Origin: an uncultured Clostridia bacterium
GTDB lineage: Bacteria; Bacillota; Clostridia; Christensenellales; UBA1242
Direction: 5' to 3'
Assembly (NCBI GenBank): GCA_946610635.1
Contig: CAMOCI010000003.1
Coordinates: forward strand, 1-13,633
Length of the DNA stretch: 13,633 nucleotides
In this document: piece by piece, positions 8,991 through 13,633 of the stretch
Numbering within the stretch: the first letter of the stretch is position 1
Layout of the letters: each line of letters opens with the position of its first letter
Position numbers and translations under genes: made by a program
Notes under the pieces: model-generated
What the model was told of the DNA's origin: nothing
Database searches by the model: none
What the model saw: the letters and a program-made list of their open reading frames with translations, nothing else

Positions 8991-9167
8991 ATGAAAGTAT
9001 TAAACCAAGCAGAAAAAGAAATCGGATTGATGTGTCGTGAAAATGCTAGAAATAAGGACGCCGCTGAAAGATTTTTAAATAGATATGAAAGAAAAGTTCG
9101 TGACAAAGCTTTAGATAATAAAAAACAAAGTGTGAGAGAACAAACTGAAGAACTTAGATGGAATTAA
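8991..9167 (+). CDS. 58-aa basic microprotein of unknown function
   Basis: A small gene with complete signals: an extended -10 promoter, AAGGAG (8978-8983) seven nt before the ATG, and a hairpin terminator just after the TAA. The product starts MKVLNQAEKEIGLMC and ends EELRWN. It is highly charged (15 Lys/Arg, 11 Asp/Glu), has no His, Pro or membrane segment, and should be mostly helical. It does not look like a HicA toxin, because it lacks the GSHxxF-like motif and catalytic His. The three independent expression signals, not homology, make it a gene. It sits between the solenoid-repeat gene and the HicB-like gene, and no role can be inferred. Confidence 0.8.
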   Translation: MKVLNQAEKEIGLMCRENARNKDAAERFLNRYERKVRDKALDNKKQSVREQTEELRWN

Positions 9168-9172
9168 TATAG

Positions 9173-9203
9173 AACTGCCTTGAATATAGGGCAGTTTTTT
9201 GTT
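9173..9203 (+). terminator. Rho-independent terminator of the 58-aa gene
   Basis: AACTGCC (9173-9179) pairs with GGCAGTT (9190-9196) around a 10-nt loop and runs directly into a T-tract with a second T-tract behind it. It is the clearest sign that the small upstream ORF is a real transcription unit. Confidence 0.88.
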
Positions 9204-9284
9204 TTTTTAGTATACAATCTAATTAAAAAAATCTTATTTTAAGTAATTATTAAAAAATAATTTTTAAAAATTTACAAAATCATT

Positions 9285-9312
9285 TTTATTTTTAAAAATG
9301 TTATGATAAAAT
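9285..9312 (+). promoter_or_regulatory. Extended -10 promoter of the HicB-like gene
   Basis: TGATAAAAT (9304-9312) is an extended -10. The matching -35 (TTTATT, 9285-9290) is poor, as often seen when TGn is present. The block GTTATGATA is shared with the promoter of the 58-aa gene, which may point to joint control. The start is expected near 9319. Confidence 0.6.
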
Positions 9313-9344
9313 TATAGTATAGTAGCTGTTGGAGGATAAAAACA

Positions 9345-9797
9345 ATGCAATATACTTATCCAGCTGTGTTTTATTATGATGAAGAATATAGTGACTATGC
9401 TGTTGAGTTTTCTGATATTTGTATCTATGCTGAGGGAGATACAATGGAAGATGCTTATAAAAATGCACAGGGCTATTTGATTGCGTATTTAGAGACTTGT
9501 GAAAAATTAAACATAGCACCTAACAAACCAAACACTTATGAAGATTGTTTAAAAGATCACCCAAATGGCAAAATTATGCTTGTTACGGTTGATTACGAGC
9601 CAAAAGATAAAAAACAACAATCACAGCAAAAAGAATTTGCATCTTTGCAAGATGATTTAATTGAAGATATAGAAGAAAATTTGAATTATGGAGAAAATCC
9701 AACGATCAAACAATATGTAGAAAACCATGTTTATGATGAAAAAAAAGATATAATAGATGATGGCAATGATGATTTTGGATTACCAGAAATAGAATAA
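9345..9797 (+). CDS. HicB-like (type II antitoxin fold) protein with acidic C-terminus, no HicA partner seen
   Basis: Residues 1-55 follow the HicB-like pattern: YPAVFYYDEEYSDYAVEFSD, then GDTMEDAYKNAQGYL, typical of the partial RNase H-like fold that binds and blocks HicA mRNA interferases. Known HicB proteins often add a C-terminal ribbon-helix-helix or HTH domain for autoregulation. Here residues 86-150 are instead Gln-rich, then strongly acidic (DDLIEDIEENL, DIIDDGNDDFG), which does not look DNA-binding. GGAGG (9331-9335) lies 9 nt before the ATG. It has its own promoter and terminator, so it is monocistronic. No HicA-like ORF flanks it on either strand. It may be an orphan antitoxin or a HicB-fold protein used for something else. 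The fold call is good, the antitoxin function is unproven. Confidence 0.78.
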   Translation: MQYTYPAVFYYDEEYSDYAVEFSDICIYAEGDTMEDAYKNAQGYLIAYLETCEKLNIAPNKPNTYEDCLKDHPNGKIMLVTVDYEPKDKKQQSQQKEFASLQDDLIEDIEENLNYGENPTIKQYVENHVYDEKKDIIDDGNDDFGLPEIE

Positions 9798-9800
9798 TAC

Positions 9801-9828
9801 AAAGTTACACTTTTGTGTAGCTTTTTTT
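9801..9828 (+). terminator. Rho-independent terminator of the HicB-like gene
   Basis: AAAGTTACAC (9801-9810), a TTTT loop and GTGTAGCTTT (9815-9824) form a 10-bp stem with one G-U pair, ending in a T-run. Confidence 0.87.
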
Positions 9829-9886
9829 AATAGACAAGAATATAAATATTTCGTTTGTTTTATATAAATTAATAATTATAATTTTG

Positions 9887-9907
9887 GCTTTAAAATAAAA
9901 TTAAAGC
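9887..9907. repeat. Inverted repeat upstream of the leaderless gene
   Basis: GCTTTAA (9887-9893) and TTAAAGC (9901-9907) form a perfect 7-bp inverted repeat with a 7-nt spacer. It ends 5 nt before the -35 box of the next promoter. It could be an operator; no T-run follows, so it is not a terminator. Confidence 0.4.
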
Positions 9908-9912
9908 AACTA

Positions 9913-9940
9913 TTGCAAAATAAAAAATAAGTGATATAAT
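9913..9940 (+). promoter_or_regulatory. Extended -10 promoter of the 205-aa gene, probably giving a leaderless mRNA
   Basis: TTGCAA (9913-9918) lies 16 nt before a perfect TATAAT (9935-9940), with TG at 9932-9933. Six bases separate the -10 from the ATG at 9947, so the usual start distance falls on or next to the A of the start codon. Confidence 0.8.
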
Positions 9941-9946
9941 AAAAAT

Positions 9947-10564
9947 ATGGGTAATAATAAAGAAAGAGAAATAATAATAAAAAAAGCTACAAGGCGTAAT
10001 CCATTTAGTCTGGTTTATGAGCAAAATGGAGTAGAAAGATTTTCTAACAACTTGGTTAAATTAAAAAAATATAGTGTACAAATTAGAACAGAACTACTTG
10101 CTTTGCTTTATAAAAATTTTTTTTATAGTGGTGATGCAATTGGTGAAGCAAAATTAAAAATGTTTGAATTGTATTATGAAAGGTTTATGAAAGGCAATGA
10201 AAAAGATGAAAATAAATATGCTGGATATTTAAATAATTGCACTGATGACATATATTTTTATCATGTTATGCATTTATTTGGTTGCTTAAAACAATTAAAA
10301 GAACAAGGAATGGATTTTGAAAAATTAGATAATGATACTAAAGAATTTATCAATTTAACAAAGTCATTAAAAAAAGATTGCGGCATCGATGCTAATTTTA
10401 ATCCTGAAAGATTTTATGATTGTGATAGTATAGCATATTTTAATAATGAGCCTGATTTAATATATTCAAATAATCAGTTAAGAAAAGATATTTCTAGAAA
10501 AATTAAATATTATTTAAGAGATATAGAAAAACTTGTTGAAAATAATAAAGAAAAAGCTTTATAA
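9947..10564 (+). CDS. Hypothetical protein, 205 aa, probably translated from a leaderless mRNA
   Basis: I do not recognise this protein. It is rich in Lys, Asn, Tyr and Phe. It has a basic N-terminus (KEREIIIKKATRRNPF, residues 5-20), probable helices at 36-60, 62-84 and 100-143, and a Lys/Asn/Glu-rich C-terminal helix. There is no membrane segment, signal peptide or obvious catalytic motif. Start: an in-frame TGA at 9932-9934 lies inside the promoter, so this ATG is the most upstream possible start. No Shine-Dalgarno sequence precedes it and the promoter is immediately adjacent, so a leaderless message is the simplest reading. The alternative is an internal start such as Met72, with no better signal. 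It ends at the strong bidirectional terminator shared with the convergent rnr gene. Confidence 0.82.
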   Translation: MGNNKEREIIIKKATRRNPFSLVYEQNGVERFSNNLVKLKKYSVQIRTELLALLYKNFFYSGDAIGEAKLKMFELYYERFMKGNEKDENKYAGYLNNCTDDIYFYHVMHLFGCLKQLKEQGMDFEKLDNDTKEFINLTKSLKKDCGIDANFNPERFYDCDSIAYFNNEPDLIYSNNQLRKDISRKIKYYLRDIEKLVENNKEKAL

Positions 10565-10594
10565 ATCTTAAAAATATATGTTTATATAGCATTT

Positions 10595-10633
10595 AAAAAC
10601 CCCTTAATGATTGTGCGTCATTAAGGGGTTTTT
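10595..10633. terminator. Bidirectional terminator between the 205-aa gene and rnr
   Basis: AAAAACCCCTTAATGA (10595-10610) and its exact complement (10618-10633) form a perfect 16-bp stem with a 7-nt loop. T-runs lie on the 3' side of both strands. It serves the rightward 205-aa gene and the leftward rnr, whose stop codon is at 10640-10642. Confidence 0.96.
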
Positions 10634-10639
10634 GTTATT

Positions 10640-12616
10640 TTATTTTTCAAATGTTAAAGAATTTTTATTTAAGTTTTTCTCTTCTACATATTTTGCTGAT
10701 ATAGTGCTAGTTTGCAAATTAACTTCATCAATAGTAAAGTTAATTTTATCACCCAAAATAAATTTTTTGTTACCATATTTCAAAGTCAATCCATCTTTGC
10801 TAATTTTGTAAGATTGCTTATTTTTGCTCAATTTTTCAATAGGTATATACACATTTATTAAGCCATCTTTTGCTGTAACCTTAATACAGTTAAATACAAA
10901 TCCAGAGATATACCCATCAAACATTTTGTCTTTTTGTTTTGATGCCCATAAACAGTTTAAATATTTATTACTTTCACTTTCTGCCTTATCTGCTTTCATT
11001 TCTTGTTTGTTTATTTGTTCTGCAATAAAATCTAAACCATCAACATCATACAAACAGCCTTTATTAAGCAAAATATCTTTAATCATTCTATGGGTTACCA
11101 AATCTGCATATCTTCTTATAGGAGAAGTAAAGTGCATATAGCCCCAGTCATTTTGCTTTATGTTTAAACCAAAGTGTTCTATATCATTTTTTGTGGCTGT
11201 ATATTTTGCGTGAGATAGTGTCTTTATTGCTTCTGCCATGAGATAATCTTTCATTGGGTGATTTTTTATTGTTTTTAAAAGTCCATTATAACTTTCCGTT
11301 GTGTTATGAAGTTCATAATTGACATTAAATGCTTTTAATAGCGTTATGAAATTATTTATATCTTTTAAATTTGCAGGTTCATGGGTTCTAAAAAGTCCTA
11401 TTAGTCCACGTTCTTTAAAAATTTTAGCTACAATTTTGTTTGCAAGTATCATTCTTGTTTCAACAACTTTATGAGAGTAACCTTCCACGGCAGATTTTAT
11501 ATCAACAACAATCTTTCCGTCTTTGCTAAAAATGTATTGTGGTTCATTGCTTTCAAATTCTAATGCACCAGAAAACATTTTTTCTAAAACTTTTGTGTTT
11601 TTGTACATTAAATCAATTTGCTTTTTTGTTTCAGCATTTTTAATCTCATAGTTATCTTGTGATAAATGCGTTTTTTCTGCTTCATCATAAGAGTATGATT
11701 TTTTAACATTAATAACTGCAAGTTCAACTTTAGGGTCTTTTATTTTTAGAGAATTTGTAATTGTGCAACTAACAACAAGTGCTAGTCTAGGCTTGTTTTC
11801 ATCAAGTGAAAATATACCATTTGATAATTCTGGTGGTAGCATAGGATAAACACCATTACCCAAATAACAACTATTGCCACGCTTAAATGCTTCTTTATCT
11901 AGTTCGCTACCAAATTCAACGCCACTAGAAACATCTGCGATTGCAATATATGTTTTAAAGCCATTTTCTGTAATTTCATCATATATTGCATCATCTTTAT
12001 CTTTACAGCCTTCTGGGTCTATTGTTAAAAATGGAATATGGTCTAAATTAACTCTGTCTTTTTTTTGTTCATCTGTCACATATTGAGGAATTGTATGTGC
12101 TTCTTTAATTACTTTTGGTGAAAACTTATTTGTAAAGCCATATTTTTTGGCAATAGCAATATTTTGACTAATTGGGTCATTAACTGCTCCAAAAATATCT
12201 AAAATTGTGCCGGTAACTTTTTTATCTTGTTTTTGTATTTTTACAAGACAAGTTTTACCAAGTGCTTTTTTTGCTATTTCATTTTGCTCGATTTCGCAAA
12301 TAGGAAGTTTGTGGCTATTTAATTTAACATACATAACACCACTTTCGTTTTTAACAACAGTGCCAAGTATTTGGTTGTTTGTTAAATCGTTTTCAAAAAT
12401 ATTCTCATCTTGTAAATTTTCTTTCACTTTTTTAAGTACTATTTTTCCGTTATCCAAAAAAATCTTTTTTTCTTTTACAAGGTTGTTTAATGCCTTTTCA
12501 ATTTCTTTTCCTTTTACACCAAAAAGCTTAGATAGTTTATTTCTAACATATCCAAAATCTTTGTTAAAAAGGTTTTGCTCAACCATTTCAATATAAAGTT
12601 TTTTTTCTAACTTCAT
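10640..12616 (-). CDS. rnr: Exoribonuclease, RNase R / RNase II family
   Basis: A processive 3'-to-5' exoribonuclease that degrades structured RNA, mRNA and rRNA fragments. Domains in order: N-terminal winged-helix-like segment (residues 1-62), cold-shock/OB segment (about 82-142), RNB catalytic domain (about 185-515), and C-terminal S1 domain (566-643). The active site has TIDPEGCKDKDDA with D200, D206, D208 and D209, the metal-binding Asp set. The family signature HFTSPIRRYADLVTHR is at 495-510 and FRTHEP at 409-414. At 658 aa it is shorter than B. subtilis RNase R (about 780), and it lacks the long Lys-rich tail that helps unwind RNA. GAGGG lies 4 nt upstream of the ATG. It is monocistronic and convergent with the 205-aa gene. 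In many Firmicutes rnr lies near secG, smpB and ssrA, not here. RNase R over RNase II is favoured by the N-terminal helix domain and the lineage. Confidence 0.95.
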   Translation of the reverse strand: MKLEKKLYIEMVEQNLFNKDFGYVRNKLSKLFGVKGKEIEKALNNLVKEKKIFLDNGKIVLKKVKENLQDENIFENDLTNNQILGTVVKNESGVMYVKLNSHKLPICEIEQNEIAKKALGKTCLVKIQKQDKKVTGTILDIFGAVNDPISQNIAIAKKYGFTNKFSPKVIKEAHTIPQYVTDEQKKDRVNLDHIPFLTIDPEGCKDKDDAIYDEITENGFKTYIAIADVSSGVEFGSELDKEAFKRGNSCYLGNGVYPMLPPELSNGIFSLDENKPRLALVVSCTITNSLKIKDPKVELAVINVKKSYSYDEAEKTHLSQDNYEIKNAETKKQIDLMYKNTKVLEKMFSGALEFESNEPQYIFSKDGKIVVDIKSAVEGYSHKVVETRMILANKIVAKIFKERGLIGLFRTHEPANLKDINNFITLLKAFNVNYELHNTTESYNGLLKTIKNHPMKDYLMAEAIKTLSHAKYTATKNDIEHFGLNIKQNDWGYMHFTSPIRRYADLVTHRMIKDILLNKGCLYDVDGLDFIAEQINKQEMKADKAESESNKYLNCLWASKQKDKMFDGYISGFVFNCIKVTAKDGLINVYIPIEKLSKNKQSYKISKDGLTLKYGNKKFILGDKINFTIDEVNLQTSTISAKYVEEKNLNKNSLTFEK

Positions 12617-12631
12617 TTTTCCCTCATTTAT

Positions 12632-12660
12632 ATATTACCATATATAAAAAAATATTGCAA
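12632..12660 (-). promoter_or_regulatory. Promoter of rnr (minus strand)
   Basis: On the minus strand TTGCAA (12660-12655) lies 17 nt before TAATAT (12637-12632), with TG one base before the -10. The expected start is near 12625, which would leave only about 9-10 nt of leader, beginning at the GAGGG ribosome binding site. Confidence 0.65.
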
Positions 12661-12776
12661 TACACATTTTATAAATTCTATTTATATAAAAATGTATAAT
12701 TTAATCGTGTTAATAAAACACTTTTTATCTATAATAAAAAAACATGAAAATATTAAAAAATCATTTTACAAAAGTG

Positions 12777-12805
12777 TTGACTTTTGTTTTTGTTTTTGCT
12801 AAAAT
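12777..12805 (+). promoter_or_regulatory. Promoter of rpsL-rpsG (extended -10)
   Basis: TTGACT (12777-12782) lies 17 nt before TAAAAT (12800-12805), with TG at 12797-12798. The start is expected near 12812, giving a leader of about 213 nt. The -35 region shares the 11-mer GTTGACTTTTG with the rpoB promoter. Confidence 0.82.
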
Positions 12806-12811
12806 TACTGC

Positions 12812-13024
12812 GTAATTTGCAATTGCAATTTTTTTATTGCAAAAAATCAAGTTGCTGGGGTAGTGCCTCTTGCTAAGGTAACGCTTCATAAGATTTACAA
12901 AATGGTCATACTACATAGTTTTGTGTTGCGACAAAAATGTGTGTGTTTCCATGGCGTTTGTCTTTATATGAATTTAACCTTGGGTTGAAGGTTAGTTCAT
13001 CCGATTTTTTAAGGAGGATAAAAC
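12812..13024 (+). promoter_or_regulatory. Long, probably structured 5' leader of rpsL (candidate ribosomal-protein leader RNA)
   Basis: The leader is unusually long for a 123-codon gene. By hand count 45 of 110 bases at 12851-12960 are G/C, well above the almost pure A/T spacer before it, as expected for a folded RNA. Possible stems: TTGCAAT/ATTGCAA (12823-12842), AGTG-CCT with AGG-CGCT (about 12862-12884), GTTGC (12851-12855) with GCGAC (12928-12932), GACAAA (12930-12935) with TTTGTC (12957-12962), and a long hairpin at 12968-13000. The third and fourth overlap, so they exclude each other. The last hairpin is followed by T6 and then the ribosome binding site, AAGGAGG (13011-13017). The likely role is control of S12/S7 synthesis. 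I do not recognise a named RNA family. Confidence 0.55.
12968..13000 (+). promoter_or_regulatory. Strong hairpin just upstream of the rpsL ribosome binding site
   Basis: ATGAA (12968-12972) pairs with TTCAT (12996-13000), and TTAACCTT (12974-12981) pairs with AAGGTTAG (12988-12995, one G-U). This gives about 13 bp with one bulged base and a 6-nt loop. CCGA and a T6 run (13005-13010) follow. The 4-nt gap before the T-run is looser than in a typical terminator, so it may be an attenuator or a protein-binding hairpin. Confidence 0.65.
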
Positions 13025-13396
13025 ATGCCAACAATTAATCAACTTATAAAACAAGGCAGAAAAAGAGCCGTAAAAAAGTCTAAAACTCCAATTTTAAATG
13101 AATGCCCACAAAGAAGAGGTGTTTGTTTGAGTGTTACAACAACAACTCCAAAAAAGCCAAATTCAGCTTTAAGAAAAATTGCCAGAGTTAAACTTTCAAA
13201 TGGTCAAGAAGGTACCTGCTATATTCCAGGTGTAGGTCACAACTTGCAAGAGCATAGTGTTGTGCTTATTCGTGGTGGTCGTGTTAAAGACTTGCCAGGT
13301 ATTAGATATCACATCATCCGTGGAACAATGGATACTGCTGGTGTTGCTGATAGAAAACAAGGCCGTTCAAAATATGGCGCAAAAAAATCAAAGTAA
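13025..13396 (+). CDS. rpsL: 30S ribosomal protein S12
   Basis: S12 lies at the decoding centre of the 30S subunit and checks codon-anticodon pairing. The protein is full length at 123 aa. It contains the core [13 protein letters not shown] (39-51), [22 protein letters not shown] (71-92) and the C-terminal [10 protein letters not shown]. Lys43 and Lys88, the classic streptomycin-resistance positions, are unchanged, so streptomycin sensitivity is expected at this locus. Asp89, the residue methylthiolated by RimO in some bacteria, is present. AAGGAGG lies 7 nt before the ATG. It is followed after 46 nt by rpsG in the same operon. Position 70 is Val where E. coli and most bacteria have Glu (GEGHN becomes GVGHN), and residues 35-38 (LSVT, against TRVY in E. 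coli) are also unusual. Confidence 0.99.
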   Translation: MPTINQLIKQGRKRAVKKSKTPILNECPQRRGVCLSVTTTTPKKPNSALRKIARVKLSNGQEGTCYIPGVGHNLQEHSVVLIRGGRVKDLPGIRYHIIRGTMDTAGVADRKQGRSKYGAKKSK

Positions 13397-13399
13397 TTA

Positions 13400-13413
13400 G
13401 TTTCGGATGAAAC
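13400..13413 (+). promoter_or_regulatory. Small hairpin between rpsL and rpsG
   Basis: GTTTC, a GGAT loop and GAAAC form a perfect 5-bp hairpin upstream of the rpsG ribosome binding site. It contains TCGGATGAA (13403-13411), the exact complement of TTCATCCGA (12996-13004) in front of rpsL. It could be a translational control site: in E. coli S7 represses its operon by binding the rpsL-rpsG junction, though the sequences are not comparable by eye. Confidence 0.4.
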
Positions 13414-13442
13414 ATAATCTATCAATTTAGGAGGAAAATATA

Positions 13443-13633
13443 ATGTCAAGAAGAAATGCTGCAGTTAAAAGAACAGTTCTTCCAGATCCAAAATTTAACA
13501 GTATTGTTGTAGCAAAACTTATAAATCAAGTTATGATGTCAGGTAAAAAGAGCATCGCTCAACAAATTGTTTACAGCGCTTTTGATAAGGCTGGAGAAAA
13601 ACTTGGTATGGAAGGTTTAGATGTTTTCAGCAA
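13443..13633 (+). CDS. rpsG: 30S ribosomal protein S7 (partial, 3' end outside window)
   Basis: S7 is the primary assembly protein of the 30S head and binds the 3' major domain of 16S rRNA near the E site. The first 63 codons are present: MSRRNAAVKRTVLPDPKFNS, then VAKLINQVMMSGKKSIAQQIVYSAF. This matches the family's RR..A.KR.VLPDP.YNS and LIN..M..GKK..A..I.Y.A blocks. AGGAGG (13429-13434) lies 8 nt before the ATG. It is the second gene of the rpsL operon, and fusA and tuf would be expected downstream. Confidence 0.98.
   Translation, partial: MSRRNAAVKRTVLPDPKFNSIVVAKLINQVMMSGKKSIAQQIVYSAFDKAGEKLGMEGLDVFS

Noticed and set aside
8041..9946. CRISPR array or other regular tandem DNA repeats in the AT-rich spacers
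   Set aside because: The spacers hold only short A/T-rich words without regular spacing.
7973..10640. Mobile element or prophage between rpoC and rnr
   Set aside because: No transposase, integrase, terminal inverted repeats or flanking direct repeats. Base composition matches the rest of the window.
12207..12596. 129-aa hydrophobic plus-strand open frame opposite rnr, resembling a membrane protein
   Set aside because: The Phe/Ser/Leu richness comes from reading the Lys/Glu-rich rnr gene backwards. There is no ribosome binding site and the frame lies wholly inside the rnr domains.
12744..12815. 23-codon hydrophobic ORF overlapping the rpsL promoter
   Set aside because: No ribosome binding site, and it spans the -35 and -10 boxes, so it would not be in the main transcript.
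12851..12885. T-box or tRNA-like element in the rpsL leader, suggested by the GGGG...GCC stretch
   Set aside because: No T-box antiterminator consensus, no specifier stem and no cloverleaf can be drawn. The leader is kept as an unclassified candidate.
12937..13038. 33-codon ORF overlapping the rpsL start in another frame
   Set aside because: No Shine-Dalgarno sequence. Its path through the rpsL ribosome binding site is probably chance.

Overview
The window looks like chromosome from an AT-rich, low-GC Gram-positive bacterium, most likely an uncultured or little-studied Clostridia-type member of the Bacillota. The evidence is: separate (unfused) rpoB and rpoC of Firmicutes length; the order rpoB-rpoC ... 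rpsL-rpsG; strong AGGAGG-type ribosome binding sites; very AT-rich spacers; and TAA as every visible stop. Tryptophan is encoded by TGG and no gene contains an in-frame TGA, so this is the standard bacterial code and not a Mollicute.

Layout, left to right. (1) The 5' end of a leftward alpha/beta hydrolase (esterase-like), cut by the window edge. (2) A divergent spacer carrying the rpoB promoter and a leader of about 120 nt. (3) rpoB and rpoC, 15 nt apart, one operon closed by a hairpin terminator. (4) An interval of about 5 kb that separates rpoC from rpsL and holds small separately expressed genes: a 237-aa helical-repeat protein, a 58-aa microprotein, a 150-aa HicB-like protein with no visible HicA, and a 205-aa protein of unknown function that seems to be made from a leaderless mRNA. 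Then, convergent across a perfect 16-bp bidirectional terminator, comes an RNase R-family exoribonuclease on the minus strand. (5) A divergent rnr/rpsL region with a strong rpsL promoter and a leader of about 210 nt that is richer in GC than its surroundings and looks structured. (6) rpsL (S12) and the start of rpsG (S7), where the window ends.

Functionally the window joins the RNA polymerase core (RpoB, RpoC), small-subunit ribosomal proteins (S12, S7) and RNA turnover (RNase R). The small genes in the rpoC-rpsL interval are lineage-specific and mostly not recognisable. In many Firmicutes rplKAJL directly precedes rpoB and rpsL closely follows rpoC. Here both junctions are broken, so rpoBC and rpsL-rpsG each have their own promoter.

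Most worth a second look: the structured rpsL leader, with a 9-nt complementary pair on either side of rpsL; the leaderless gene at 9947; natural substitutions in the rifampicin pocket of RpoB and in usually invariant catalytic elements of RpoC; and the cluster of unknown small genes. No IS element, prophage, CRISPR array, tRNA or rRNA was seen.
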